Of a stretch of 64,000 nucleotides of DNA, positions 1 to 9,540 are shown one piece after another. The translations under genes were made by a program, and so were the position numbers. The notes beneath the pieces are model-generated. The model ran no database searches. It was not told where the DNA came from and was given only the letters and a program-made list of their open reading frames with translations. Origin of the DNA: Maribacter zhoushanensis (lineage in GTDB: Bacteria > Bacteroidota > Bacteroidia > Flavobacteriales > Flavobacteriaceae); contig NZ_JARKMR010000003.1 of assembly GCF_029350975.1 (NCBI RefSeq), positions 579,869-643,868 on the forward strand, given 5' to 3'. Numbering within the stretch: the first letter of the stretch is position 1; every line of letters starts with the position of its first letter.

Positions 1-143
1 GCACCTAGAGCTCCTTTATCAAATTTTACTCTTACCATCATAATTTGATTGTCATATCCTAAGAATTTTCTTGACACTCCACCGCCAAGTACTTCCCATT
101 CCATGTCTTTTGTAATAACGTACTTTTCGCTAAATCTCTTCAT
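1..143 (-). CDS. kdgF: KdgF-like cupin, uronate linearisation enzyme (N-terminal part, runs off the window)
   Basis: An open frame starts with ATG at 141-143 and runs leftwards past base 1. The visible N-terminus reads MKRFSEKYVITKDMEWEVLG and continues through GGGVSRKFLGYD to KGALG. This matches the start of small KdgF-type cupins. KdgF turns the 4,5-unsaturated monouronate left by exolytic alginate or pectin lyases into its linear keto form. The gene starts 19 bp after the stop of the PL17 lyase in the same direction, so it is probably the third gene of that operon. Only about 47 codons are visible and the metal-binding half of the cupin is outside the window, so the call rests on the N-terminus plus context. 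Confidence 0.7.
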   Translation of the reverse strand, partial: MKRFSEKYVITKDMEWEVLGGGVSRKFLGYDNQIMMVRVKFDKGALG

Positions 144-162
144 AACTATTGATTTTCTGTTT

Positions 163-2391
163 TTATTTAAAATAATATGAGCCAGACCACTCATAGTTTT
201 TGTCGTTAATATTTAATGTATGTGTTGCCTTTTTCGAAGCATTGTTGTTTGCAATGATAAATACCTTAGTAATGTCGTTTACGGTAGTAATTGAAATAGC
301 AGTATAATCTACATTATCCAAAATTACTTTAAGTTCCTTAATATTACTATTAGAATTTATGGCAGATTCTGTAACGGGGCTATAGCTTCCGTGCGACTCT
401 GTAATTGAAACAAACATGGTGTTTTGAGTATCTTTTCTGCGGATTATAAAACCAGCTTCTCTTCTTAAGTTAAATTTAGGATCGTTTGCACCTATTCTAA
501 CGAATCTAAGTTCGTCATCTTTTGAAATTGTCGAGGTCAAGGTATAGAATTTACCTTTGTCTAACCAGCTTATTTTTGTGTTTTCTTCCGTTGTACTTCC
601 ACAACCTTCAGACCAAAGATGTTGATATCCATTGTCGTTACCTAAAGTTTCTAGCGTATTTGGTACTTCATACTCAAAATTAGTTTTTATTACTTGTCCT
701 AAGAAGTAAAAAGGCAAGTCATATTGATTTGTACTATCTGCGTCTACCTTTAAAATATCAAGCATAAAAGGATTTTCAAAACTATCATCTTTGATAATTG
801 CCATGGTTCTGTGCATTTCAGTTTCAGGGTAGGCATTGGTCTCTTTGGCGCTAACTATTTGTACTGAAGCATTAGAGTCATCAAATAGATAAAGATCTGG
901 ATGATATTTACTTCCAATATCATATTTACCTTGATAATGAGATTTCTCGTTTTGTACCAGCGTATTATGTGCAATAGTTTGCTTGGCCCAAGTTTTGTTC
1001 TCCTTTAGATAATTACCACCGCCTTTTTGTTCAATATTTACAAAACGGGCTAATCCATAATCTTGTAATACTTCATTGCCATTATTGTAAAAGGAATAGG
1101 ATAATTTATCATAATGACCATGACTTGATCCTTGTGAGGCGTATTTAAATACAAGCTCCAAATTCTCACTACGTAAAATACCTACACCACCTTGTTTTCC
1201 TTCTGGTCCGTCAGACAGATTAATAGATTTTTTATTGAAGGGGGTAGCTTTTCCATTTTTAACGCCTAGGGCTACTGCTAAACCAGAATCGTCTAATAAT
1301 ACTTTGTTTTGTTTAGCCGCTATACTTAATAAGCCAGGATCTTGTGATCCGTAGTAATAAGAAATATCAACAGCTGATACCAATGCGTCAGTGTAATAGG
1401 ACATTCCTTTTTGACCATCGTTCAGTGGAAAGAAGTCACCATCTGCATCAGATAAATTTAAGAGCGCGTTTATAGATTTTAACAACACACCATCTTTATA
1501 TTCAAAAATTTTGAGTTCAGGTTTTACATTGTGCAATCCTTCCGCAAAAATTAAGAAAGGGTACATGGCGTAGCGTTGATAATATGGTCCTTCATTATAA
1601 TATCCGTCTGGTGAAAAAGGTTCTTCTATATTGGCTAAAAATCCAGCTTTTCCTTCTTTATTAATGAATCCGCCATCATCGTCTTTTGCAGATTTATCCA
1701 TCTCTAATCCTGGAATTCCGTATAGTGCGCGATCAATTAATTCTTTATCGTTCATTACAAGACCGATCATACCAACAGCAGCATTACCCCATGTACTATG
1801 ATTGTGTACTCTCTGGTAAAATTGTGGGCTGTCTACAGAAATATGATCAGCAAATGGCCTAAAGAGATTGTTCTCCAATTTTTTTCTTTCTGCCTTGCTC
1901 AGGTAATTGTAAATACAATCATAAGCTTGACTCACATAAACAAGCCAGTTAGAATCATTTAAACACTGCCAAAATAACTTGCCACGCGCATATGATCTAG
2001 TTTTTGGGTGTAATGGTAATGTCTTGTACATTTCCTCATATTGCAATAACATGTCTTTTACATATTTTGCATATTTTTCATCATCTAAAATTTGGTATAG
2101 AGCACCGGCTTGCTGCATTACGTACATATTACGCTTATGACGTACATGTGTATAGCCGCCAGAATAATCTTTTGGAATAGGCGTATCTATGCCCAAGGCT
2201 ATTTCGGCATCTACCTGTTGTTTTAGTTTTTCTAAAGAAGCATCGAATAAAGGTACGTTACCCAACTCTGCTCTAATCTTCTCCACTCCAGATTTTGTTA
2301 GAATAAGACTTGGGTGTTCTTGAGCATTTGCGCTTAAGGTTATAAATATAGCGCAAACAAAAATTTGTAATGATGTTATGTACTTGTTCAT
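163..2391 (-). CDS. PL17 oligoalginate lyase (exolytic)
   Basis: A secreted or periplasmic protein of 742 aa with a Sec signal peptide ending near ANAQ (residues 21-24). An alginate-lyase (alpha/alpha toroid) domain fills roughly residues 60-330, and a heparinase II/III-like beta-sheet domain follows from about 400. Family PL17 cuts oligoalginate from the end to give unsaturated monouronate. Visible landmarks are the Asn197-His198 pair in HNHSTWGN, the Tyr264/Tyr265 region in DGYYNEGPYY, and a His-rich segment SSHGHYDKLSY starting the second domain. These correspond to the catalytic Asn/His/Tyr set known for the family. It starts 2 bp after the stop of the upstream PL6 gene and is followed by kdgF, giving a polymer-to-monomer order in one operon. 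Length is normal for PL17. Confidence 0.9.
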   Translation of the reverse strand: MNKYITSLQIFVCAIFITLSANAQEHPSLILTKSGVEKIRAELGNVPLFDASLEKLKQQVDAEIALGIDTPIPKDYSGGYTHVRHKRNMYVMQQAGALYQILDDEKYAKYVKDMLLQYEEMYKTLPLHPKTRSYARGKLFWQCLNDSNWLVYVSQAYDCIYNYLSKAERKKLENNLFRPFADHISVDSPQFYQRVHNHSTWGNAAVGMIGLVMNDKELIDRALYGIPGLEMDKSAKDDDGGFINKEGKAGFLANIEEPFSPDGYYNEGPYYQRYAMYPFLIFAEGLHNVKPELKIFEYKDGVLLKSINALLNLSDADGDFFPLNDGQKGMSYYTDALVSAVDISYYYGSQDPGLLSIAAKQNKVLLDDSGLAVALGVKNGKATPFNKKSINLSDGPEGKQGGVGILRSENLELVFKYASQGSSHGHYDKLSYSFYNNGNEVLQDYGLARFVNIEQKGGGNYLKENKTWAKQTIAHNTLVQNEKSHYQGKYDIGSKYHPDLYLFDDSNASVQIVSAKETNAYPETEMHRTMAIIKDDSFENPFMLDILKVDADSTNQYDLPFYFLGQVIKTNFEYEVPNTLETLGNDNGYQHLWSEGCGSTTEENTKISWLDKGKFYTLTSTISKDDELRFVRIGANDPKFNLRREAGFIIRRKDTQNTMFVSITESHGSYSPVTESAINSNSNIKELKVILDNVDYTAISITTVNDITKVFIIANNNASKKATHTLNINDKNYEWSGSYYFK

Positions 2392-2393
2392 GT

Positions 2394-4733
2394 TTATTGT
2401 TCCTTTTTTAATAGGCCTAGATTTTTACCATCAGTGCCTTTGCCTTTTAAAGGGGAATCTGCACTTAGTGAATAATTACTGTTTTTAGAAAATTTAGGTT
2501 CAAGCTCCCATTGGTTTTCTACTATATATTTTTGGTCACCTGTAACAATTAGTTTTTCAGAATTGCTAAGAGCATTGTTCAAAACCTTAACGATTGGCTC
2601 ACCAACGACCAAGTGCATAGTAATGGACTTACTATCTTTAAAAATATTGTTTTTTATTTCGGTTTCTTGAACGCCGTATAAGGAAACGGTAGCATCATAT
2701 TTATTTTTAGATCCGTAACCAACATGATCAAATACATTGTGTTCCATCTCTAAAAACGGACCAAAAGTACTTTCATCTTTACCACCTCTGTATAATCTTA
2801 ACGCAGCACCTTGTAGATCACTAATAGCATTGTTCTTCATAATAAAGTACTCAACATTATAAGCGCCAATATCATCTGTTTCTTTGTCTAAGGCGGCAAT
2901 GCTACCAGATATATTTTTAAACTTCGAATTTTGAATGCTAATAGTGTCGGCAAATGTGCCTTTAGAAACACGTAGTACGTCAAAAGAATGATTAACGACC
3001 ATATCTTTAAACTCGCATTTATCTATGAATAACTTGTAATTATCTATCATAGATTTTTTACTGGTGCTAATAACCGAGTTACCTGCGTAGTCTGGAGATT
3101 TAGTACCGTCAAAAGTGATGTTTTCCAAAGATAAACTTCCTCCATTTTCAATTTCAAAAGCCATCATTCTTTCAAATAAAATGGTTGCTTTTTCTTTTCC
3201 TACAGTTTTAAACGTAAGTGGATGGTTAATTTTTAATGCTTTAGTCAGTAAGTAAGTGCCGGCATCTTCTAAAACGATAATATCACCTGGCTTAGTTTCT
3301 TTTACTTTATCGTACAAGGTATTTATGCCTGCCGCTACATTTATGATATTACCAGAATTTAGTGCAACGGTGTTGTCTGCTTTTGAATACCATGAAGTAC
3401 CTGTATTTTCTTTGGTAGCAATTTTAGGGCTAATAGAAACCTTAGTTTTAATCTTGTTAGAAGTAGGGATTAAGAATCCGTTCTTATCTGTCACCAATTT
3501 AATTTTGGCATTTTTAAAACCTTCTTCTATTGTGGTATCTGAATTTTCACTAAGAATATTGTTTCTGAAAGTGATACCACTAATATCATCATCAATTGTA
3601 AATACATCTTTCTTGGTTTCGTTATAAATGATATTCTCTGAAAATTCAGAAGTCTTTGGAGCCTGACTTCTCTCTGCATCGCTACCTGCACCAAAAAGTA
3701 TATTGTCGCAGTTTACAAAAGTATTGTTGTTTACTTTAGAATCTATAACAGGTACATATCTATTTGGCGGCGAGTTTGGTACACCGTTCATCATAACGAA
3801 AGCACCTCTAAAACGATATCCGGTTAGACCTATGTGGTAGTTGTTGATTACCGTCTGCGTTTCATTAATTACACGTATACCACCAGTACTTGGCTTGTTA
3901 TTGCCAATAAATACATTACCGTCAACTAAGGTTTCATTTCCATGACGCATAGTTAGCGTACCTGTACATTCAAAAAAAGTGTTGTATTTGAAGGTGTTAT
4001 TACAAGATTTGTTTGAGATGATTTCATGTTCACCATTAGTTCTGTCAAAATAATTAGATGCTACTAAGGTGTTCGATTTTTCTAATGCGTGGTGACTGGT
4101 GCCTATTCTTAAAGTTTCACCGCCATTGTTACCGTATGTAGGGCGAGGTCCAAAGTAATTATGGTCTATTTGGTGATTATTGGCTCTACTTTCTTCCGTA
4201 TCCAAACCAACAATCATGGTAACTCCTAAATTCTTTTTACCCGCGATATGATTATGGTCAATACGGTTATTTTTTCCGTAGATGGTTATCCAGTAATCTT
4301 GAACTTGGCGTTCTGGGTTATTGAAGTTATCGATTACACACTCGGTCAGTCGAGAATTATTTGCCATGTGTTCTCTGCTTTTTCTAAAAGAAATAACAGC
4401 ATTAGTAGGGGTATAACCGTTTTTGAATACTAGTCCTTTAACGATTAAATGGTCACCTGCAATTCTAAGGTTGGAAGCTCCGGATAAAATTACTTTTCCT
4501 TTTTCTTCTGCAATAAGTGTTATAGGTTTTTCCGTAGTTCCGTTTGCTTCAAAAAGAAGTTCGGCATTCATCCATACTCCATTGGCTAAGATAATGTTGT
4601 CTCCTGGTTGAACTTTTTGCAAAACATCGTTAAACTCAGCTACAGTTTTTACTACATAATCTTGTTGTGGTGTAGTGTAGGAATATAATAGGCAAAGAAA
4701 AACAGATAAGAATAGAAGGTGGCGTTGTCTCAT
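2394..4733 (-). CDS. PL6 alginate lyase with two beta-helix domains
   Basis: This 779-aa protein has a short hydrophobic N-terminus (residues 5-20) as an export signal. A right-handed beta-helix of the chondroitinase B/PL6 family fills residues about 25-430, and a second beta-helix domain about 450-770. The size and two-domain layout resemble the PL6 exolyase AlyGC. Lys242 (in EIISNKS) and Arg263 (in TMRHGN) are 21 residues apart, as are the catalytic Lys and Arg known in AlyGC, and the family motif NGEHEIISNK is intact. It is the first gene of the PL6-PL17-kdgF operon and sits directly behind promoter and operators at 4743-4794. It shares its layout with the PL6 gene at 6058-8376 but is clearly diverged from it, so the two are probably not redundant. 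Confidence 0.9.
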   Translation of the reverse strand: MRQRHLLFLSVFLCLLYSYTTPQQDYVVKTVAEFNDVLQKVQPGDNIILANGVWMNAELLFEANGTTEKPITLIAEEKGKVILSGASNLRIAGDHLIVKGLVFKNGYTPTNAVISFRKSREHMANNSRLTECVIDNFNNPERQVQDYWITIYGKNNRIDHNHIAGKKNLGVTMIVGLDTEESRANNHQIDHNYFGPRPTYGNNGGETLRIGTSHHALEKSNTLVASNYFDRTNGEHEIISNKSCNNTFKYNTFFECTGTLTMRHGNETLVDGNVFIGNNKPSTGGIRVINETQTVINNYHIGLTGYRFRGAFVMMNGVPNSPPNRYVPVIDSKVNNNTFVNCDNILFGAGSDAERSQAPKTSEFSENIIYNETKKDVFTIDDDISGITFRNNILSENSDTTIEEGFKNAKIKLVTDKNGFLIPTSNKIKTKVSISPKIATKENTGTSWYSKADNTVALNSGNIINVAAGINTLYDKVKETKPGDIIVLEDAGTYLLTKALKINHPLTFKTVGKEKATILFERMMAFEIENGGSLSLENITFDGTKSPDYAGNSVISTSKKSMIDNYKLFIDKCEFKDMVVNHSFDVLRVSKGTFADTISIQNSKFKNISGSIAALDKETDDIGAYNVEYFIMKNNAISDLQGAALRLYRGGKDESTFGPFLEMEHNVFDHVGYGSKNKYDATVSLYGVQETEIKNNIFKDSKSITMHLVVGEPIVKVLNNALSNSEKLIVTGDQKYIVENQWELEPKFSKNSNYSLSADSPLKGKGTDGKNLGLLKKEQ

Positions 4734-4742
4734 AAGTTAAAA

Positions 4743-4794
4743 TTGGTTAACCAAATTGGTTGACCAAAAATAAGGATATTTGTAAGACTAGCAA
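4743..4794 (-). promoter_or_regulatory. Promoter with tandem GGTTRACC operators for the PL6-PL17-kdgF operon
   Basis: Reading leftwards, a -33 TTG (4792-4794) is followed after 19 bp by the -7 element TATTTTTG (4765-4772), an exact fit to the Bacteroidota consensus TTG-N17-23-TANNTTTG. Two palindromes follow immediately: GGTCAACC (4758-4765) and GGTTAACC (4745-4752), separated by 5 bp and 13 bp centre to centre. Extended, they read TTGGTTAACCAA (4743-4754) and TTGGTTGACCAA (4756-4767). Their place over the transcription start suggests repression. The TGGTNNACCA core resembles operators of FadR-type GntR regulators, but no regulator gene is in the window. The same arrangement recurs at 8453-8502. 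Confidence 0.75.
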
Positions 4795-4981
4795 ATATTT
4801 AACATAAAAAGGGCGGTTTAAATTACGAATCGATAATTATCTACTTTAGAAATCATCAATTCGATAAATTCTATTACTTGTATATCTATCAGTAATTAGA
4901 AGTCTATTTGGTCACATAAAGAATGATTAGTTTATGGTCTAAAATAAACTTTAAATAACAACCCGATAAGAAAACTTAATG

Positions 4982-6034
4982 TTATTCCTCATTTGGTTCA
5001 GTACCTGCACCAACAGTAGCTTCTCTAAACCATACTTCAGCGTAATCGCCATTTGCATATTGCTTTGCAATATCGCCATCATAAGTATCGGCACCAGTGC
5101 TCCATACAATATTGTCTTCTGGAGATTTGCCATTGGTTTGGTTATATGCCCCTTGTTTAAAATATTGAATTTCACCAGCGTATGCATTTTCACGTTCCAG
5201 ACCATCACGACCTATAGACGCATATAATGTTTTTATCTGTTCTGGTAATGTTTTAGTGAATTCAGATACCAATAGATTTTTAGTGAATTTAACCGTTTTG
5301 TGACCGTCACTTTTAAAAGTTAAGTACATAATACCCTTATGAACATTGATTTCATAACTAAACTCTTCTCCCAATTCAATACCATTTTCTGGTTCTTCTG
5401 GAGCGGTTGTTGAATCTGGTCCTACTACTGACATGTCATTACCCCAAACAGCTGAGGAGTAGTCCCATCTTTTTGAATTGTCTCCTTCAGTGTTAATTTC
5501 GTAATTCCAGAAAACAGAACCTTTTGTATGTCCTGGAAATTTCTTGTAGAATATTTTTATCGGCTCATTTTCGTGTCCTTCATCACTATGTATTTGTCCA
5601 ACAACAACAGCATAAGAAGCGGCAACTCTAGCGTCGCCGGAAGTTGATACGTGCTGTACTTTTAATGTGCCGGTCAATTTTCCGCCTGTTTCGGGTATCC
5701 AATGTGCTTTTTGACCTAGCTCTGTTCTAGTATTACTAGATGTTCTTGAGGTGATACCACTGTTTGGTGTTTTGTATACTACCCAATCCGTTTTGCCGTC
5801 GTTAGCAACGTAAAAGAAATCATCTTTAGCGTAATCTTTAAGATTATCTTCATAGGTGCCATCACCTAATAGAATTTTCCATTCATCCATAAATGGGATG
5901 ACATCGCTTGGGTATTTTGTGGTAACTACACTATCTTTTGTAGATTTTTCAGTAGTATCTGAAGCTTTTTTTGAGTTGTCTTTACAGGCAAATAAAGTTA
6001 TTACTGCAATGATGGAAACTATAGATTTTTTCAT
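4982..6034 (-). CDS. PL7 alginate lyase, lipoprotein
   Basis: A 350-aa lipoprotein: lipobox LFAC with Cys17, then a Ser/Thr/Lys-rich linker to about residue 40 and a beta-jelly-roll alginate lyase 2 domain. The three PL7 signatures are present: RTELGQ at 103-108 (usual form RxELR), QIH at 147-149, and YFKQGAYNQ at 291-299 with the catalytic Tyr297. QIH, not QVH, usually goes with activity on guluronate-containing bonds. The lipid anchor would place it on a membrane surface, where it would act endolytically and feed the PL6 enzymes. It lies 23 bp behind the PL6 gene at 6058-8376 and is probably its operon partner. The second Arg of RxELR is replaced by Gln, a variation worth noting. Confidence 0.9.
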   Translation of the reverse strand: MKKSIVSIIAVITLFACKDNSKKASDTTEKSTKDSVVTTKYPSDVIPFMDEWKILLGDGTYEDNLKDYAKDDFFYVANDGKTDWVVYKTPNSGITSRTSSNTRTELGQKAHWIPETGGKLTGTLKVQHVSTSGDARVAASYAVVVGQIHSDEGHENEPIKIFYKKFPGHTKGSVFWNYEINTEGDNSKRWDYSSAVWGNDMSVVGPDSTTAPEEPENGIELGEEFSYEINVHKGIMYLTFKSDGHKTVKFTKNLLVSEFTKTLPEQIKTLYASIGRDGLERENAYAGEIQYFKQGAYNQTNGKSPEDNIVWSTGADTYDGDIAKQYANGDYAEVWFREATVGAGTEPNEE

Positions 6035-6057
6035 ATTGTAATATATTTTGCGTGTTA

Positions 6058-8376
6058 TTAGTACATCAGTTTAAGAGGAAGGTTTTCTTGTACGATTAAT
6101 TTTCCGGAATTTTTTATTTCATTGTTAGATGACCTATTGTTCTTTGCTCCCCATAAACGCGCAACCAGTTGAACAGGATTATCAATGAATTTGTTATTCT
6201 CAAGATTTACATTGATAATTCCATATGTATTTAGAAGCAGACCTTCTTCACTTTTTAAACCACAATGAGTAAATGTGCTATTGAGGACAACTAAATTACC
6301 GCCAACGGTAGATTCGTCGTAGCCACCTCTATAGTAGTCGATCACGTTATTCGCAACACCGTCAAACAAACAGTTGTCAATGGTAATGTTCTCGGCATTA
6401 TATTCGCCCTTGTCATCTGTTTCTTCAGATAGTTCTAACCCGTTTGCACAATTTTTAATTTCCGTAGATTTAAAAGTGATGTACTCTGAAAACGATAATT
6501 TATATGCTTTTAAAACATAATCGAAATTGGATATTTCGCAATCGATAACATTTAGATTGTAAAGGCTAGACATGTTGTTTTTTAAACTAGCAAAAGCGTA
6601 TTGTTCTTTGTTACCTACAAGCTGAATATTCTTGAGCGTAAGTTGCCCTTTCGGATTCATTTCAAATGCCGGACTTTCAGATGCCCCTTTGTATTCAATA
6701 GTTGCTTTTGCATCTGCTGCAGTAGCCATTATAGTTATAGACTTGTCAATTTTTAATGGAGAACTTAAATCGTATCGTTGGGCGGTTAAGTTGATAGTGT
6801 CTCCATTGTTTGCAGATGTAAGTGCATTTACAAGTTCTGTTGTTGTGCCTGCTGCATGTGTTTTACCAGATTCGTTCTTAGAAGCTGTGTTAGAATACCA
6901 GTCTGTACCGTATTGAGATACATCCATCATATCCTTTTTGTTCACAGGTTTGCCTACTACTGCACCCACCATATTATTATCTGCCCTAGAATTACCGAAC
7001 AAATCTGCAGTGATCTGGTCAAATTCAAATCCGCTATAAAGTTCAAAGTTTGCCAATGAATTATCGGGCATAAGAATGTCGCCATCGGCTACAGTAGTAC
7101 CAAAATCTTTTTGGGTAAGTCCGTCGACATCATCAAACATAATTCCTTGGTTGTTAATGACATTACTTTTAAATCTAATGCCGTCTATAGAGTCATGTTT
7201 AACAATGGGTTGCTCATCTCCTTTGTCATTATAAATAAGATTGTTTGCTACAGTTGTTCGTATAGGTGTTGCCGATCTAATCTCAGATTTTGGCAGAATG
7301 TCTTTTTGGTTTGTGTTAGAACCTACTCCAAATTGCCAAGGCGACACACAATTTACCCAAGAATTGTTGGCTACAACAACATCGGTAACCTGTAAATATC
7401 TGTTCAAAGGTGATTTTGGAATACCGTTCATAACGGCAAGCGGACTCCTAAAAGTTTTTCCATTTAAATTGTAGAAATAGTTATTGGTTACCCAATGTCC
7501 TGTACCAATTAATCGTATACCACCTATTTGTTCAGAATTTTCATCCCCAATAAAAACATTGCCATCAATAATACAGTAGTTACCATGTCTTGTAACCAAT
7601 GAACCTTCACTCTTGTAAAAAACATTGTTTCTAAACTCATTGAAATTGGTTTTGCTAGAGATAATTTCTACTTCACCGTTACAGTGGTCAAAAAAGTTAT
7701 TTTCAACTAAAGTATAACTAGGCGCCATAGAGGTAAAACTATTGCCAAGTTGAATAGTTTCTGCACTAGGTCCGCCCTTAGGAGGTCTAGGACCAAAATA
7801 GTTATTGGTGATTTTGTGGTAGTTCTTTATACTGTTGTTACCGGCCAAGTCGATTCTTACTGTTGGTCCTCTATTAGATTTTCCGGCAATGTAGCAATGA
7901 TCTAGTTCATTGTGTCTCCCTTTAAACAAAACCCATAAATCTGTTTGATTACGTTGAGCCTTGTTGAAATCTATAATCGCACTGTTGGTAATTTTACAAT
8001 GGTTGGCTACCGAGTCTTCACTAATGCCAAAATCAATAACGGCTGATGAGGGAGATGATCCATTCGTAAAATGAAGCCCATTAATGTTCAAATATTCACC
8101 GGCAAGTTTTAAATCTGAAGTACCTGTAATCAAAACCTTACCAGGGGTTTCTGCCCGTAATGTGATAGGATTTTTCTCATTACCATATGCTACAAATTTA
8201 ATGTTCACATCTTTCCAATCTCCATTGGCCATAACAATATCATCGCCAGGTTTTGCCTGGGCAATTGCTGTGTTCAATTCATTTATATCGTTTACGGTTA
8301 TAGCGCTGCTACTTGATTGTTCACTGCAAGAAAACAGTATAAAAACAAATGCTAATAGTAAAAAATACTTTTTCAT
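6058..8376 (-). CDS. PL6 alginate lyase lipoprotein with two beta-helix domains
   Basis: A 772-aa lipoprotein with lipobox LFSC (Cys17). A PL6 beta-helix domain spans about residues 25-440 and a second beta-helix about 495-770. The catalytic pair is Lys242 (EIISSKT) and Arg263 (VTRHGN), at exactly the same residue numbers as in the PL6 enzyme at 2394-4733. The family motif NGEVEIIS is intact. It differs from its paralogue by carrying a lipid anchor instead of a plain signal peptide, which suggests one is surface-bound and the other soluble. It is the first gene of the leftward PL6-PL7 operon driven from the operator region at 8453-8502. Its ATG lies about 97 bp downstream of the -7 element, leaving a long 5' leader. 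Confidence 0.9.
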   Translation of the reverse strand: MKKYFLLLAFVFILFSCSEQSSSSAITVNDINELNTAIAQAKPGDDIVMANGDWKDVNIKFVAYGNEKNPITLRAETPGKVLITGTSDLKLAGEYLNINGLHFTNGSSPSSAVIDFGISEDSVANHCKITNSAIIDFNKAQRNQTDLWVLFKGRHNELDHCYIAGKSNRGPTVRIDLAGNNSIKNYHKITNNYFGPRPPKGGPSAETIQLGNSFTSMAPSYTLVENNFFDHCNGEVEIISSKTNFNEFRNNVFYKSEGSLVTRHGNYCIIDGNVFIGDENSEQIGGIRLIGTGHWVTNNYFYNLNGKTFRSPLAVMNGIPKSPLNRYLQVTDVVVANNSWVNCVSPWQFGVGSNTNQKDILPKSEIRSATPIRTTVANNLIYNDKGDEQPIVKHDSIDGIRFKSNVINNQGIMFDDVDGLTQKDFGTTVADGDILMPDNSLANFELYSGFEFDQITADLFGNSRADNNMVGAVVGKPVNKKDMMDVSQYGTDWYSNTASKNESGKTHAAGTTTELVNALTSANNGDTINLTAQRYDLSSPLKIDKSITIMATAADAKATIEYKGASESPAFEMNPKGQLTLKNIQLVGNKEQYAFASLKNNMSSLYNLNVIDCEISNFDYVLKAYKLSFSEYITFKSTEIKNCANGLELSEETDDKGEYNAENITIDNCLFDGVANNVIDYYRGGYDESTVGGNLVVLNSTFTHCGLKSEEGLLLNTYGIINVNLENNKFIDNPVQLVARLWGAKNNRSSNNEIKNSGKLIVQENLPLKLMY

Positions 8377-8452
8377 TATATATGTTATTAATCTGGTTTG
8401 AAACTAATTGTAGATTTTAGGAGTGTGATTTATGTTACAATCACACTAAACT

Positions 8453-8502
8453 GGTTAACCAGTTTGGTTGACCAAAAATACATATATTTGTAAGAATGAC
8501 AA
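8453..8502. promoter_or_regulatory. Divergent promoter region with tandem GGTTRACC operators
   Basis: Leftwards: TTG (8500-8502), 19-bp spacer, TATTTTTG (8473-8480), then palindromes GGTCAACC (8466-8473) and GGTTAACC (8453-8460) separated by 5 bp. Spacing and order are identical to the site at 4743-4794, and the flanks are also similar. Rightwards, TATATTTG at 8483-8490 with TTG at 8464-8466 (16-bp spacer, slightly short) could serve the isomerase-like gene at 8550; there the operators would cover the -33 region. At the 4.7-kb site, which has no rightward gene, this second -7 element is imperfect (GATATTTG). One regulator bound here could control both directions. Confidence 0.7.
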
Positions 8503-8549
8503 CTAATTAACACAAAACCTATTGATAAAATATAAAAGGGATATTAAAA

Positions 8550-9518
8550 ATGAGAGAAGATAAAAAAGGTATATCTAGGAGAAATTTCACCAAGAAGTCG
8601 GCTATGGCATTGGCAGGCTTGCCTTTAGTAAGGTTAGAAGGTGATTTTCTACAGCCAAAAATTGCTGCCAATGATGCTATTGAGGTTCACCTTTTTTCCA
8701 AACATTTACAATTTCTTGATTATAACGAAATGTCTGCTGCAGCTGCAGAAATAGGATTCAATGGATTAGACTTAACGGTACGCCCAAAAGGCCATATACT
8801 GCCCGAAAAGGTAAATGAAGATTTACCCGTAGCGGTAGCGGCAATGGAAAAATATGGGTTTACACCTAAAATGATGACCACCAATGTTTGGAATATTGAA
8901 GATGCCGGTCAACGCGAAGTATTGAAAACTGCCAGTTCTTTGGGGTTAAAGTATTATAGAACAGGTTGGTTAAGTTACCCTGAGGATATAGCTATTGATG
9001 AAAGTTTGGCTCAATATGCAGCCCAAGCTAAAAATTTAGAAGACTTAAATAAAGAGTTAGGATTAATTGGATGCTATCAAAATCATGCAGGTAATCACGT
9101 GGGCGCACCTATTTGGGATCTACCAACAATTTTTTCAAAAGCGAATGGTGAGTTTTTAGGTTGTCAGTATGATATAAGACATGCCGTTGTAGAAGGTGGC
9201 AAAAGTTGGGAGTTAGATTTACGCCGTATTCAATCTTACATAAAATCTATAGTAATTAAAGATTTTAAATGGGGGATAAAAGGTGATTCATGGGAGCCTA
9301 TTAATACACCTTTAGGTGAGGGTATGGTAGATTTTAATAGATATTTCTCTTTACTTAAAAAATATAAGATCAATGTGCCAATATCATTACATCTAGAATA
9401 TGATTTGGGTGGAGCAGAGCATGGGGCTACAAAAATATCAATGGATAAAAAAGAAGTGTTTGCTAAAATGAAAAAAGATTTGATCTTTTTAAGAGAAGCT
9501 TGGGCAAAGGCAGAATAA
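8550..9518 (+). CDS. Sugar phosphate isomerase/epimerase-like TIM-barrel protein with Tat-type signal
   Basis: A 322-aa protein of the xylose-isomerase-like (AP endonuclease 2) TIM-barrel family. The N-terminus has a twin-arginine motif SRRNF (residues 9-13) and a hydrophobic stretch MALAGLPLV, suggesting Tat export. The barrel starts near residue 42 (IEVHLFSKHLQFLDY). Likely metal ligands are within NHAGNHVGAPIWD, YDIRHAV and HLEYDLGGAEH, as expected for the family, which isomerises or epimerises sugars and keto acids. The substrate cannot be read from sequence. Being divergent from the PL6-PL7 operon and sharing its operators suggests a link with uronate metabolism. The downstream RraA-fold gene follows after 22 bp and is probably co-transcribed. 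Confidence 0.7.
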   Translation: MREDKKGISRRNFTKKSAMALAGLPLVRLEGDFLQPKIAANDAIEVHLFSKHLQFLDYNEMSAAAAEIGFNGLDLTVRPKGHILPEKVNEDLPVAVAAMEKYGFTPKMMTTNVWNIEDAGQREVLKTASSLGLKYYRTGWLSYPEDIAIDESLAQYAAQAKNLEDLNKELGLIGCYQNHAGNHVGAPIWDLPTIFSKANGEFLGCQYDIRHAVVEGGKSWELDLRRIQSYIKSIVIKDFKWGIKGDSWEPINTPLGEGMVDFNRYFSLLKKYKINVPISLHLEYDLGGAEHGATKISMDKKEVFAKMKKDLIFLREAWAKAE

Positions 9519-9540
9519 TATAAAATTTAGAAAATATACA

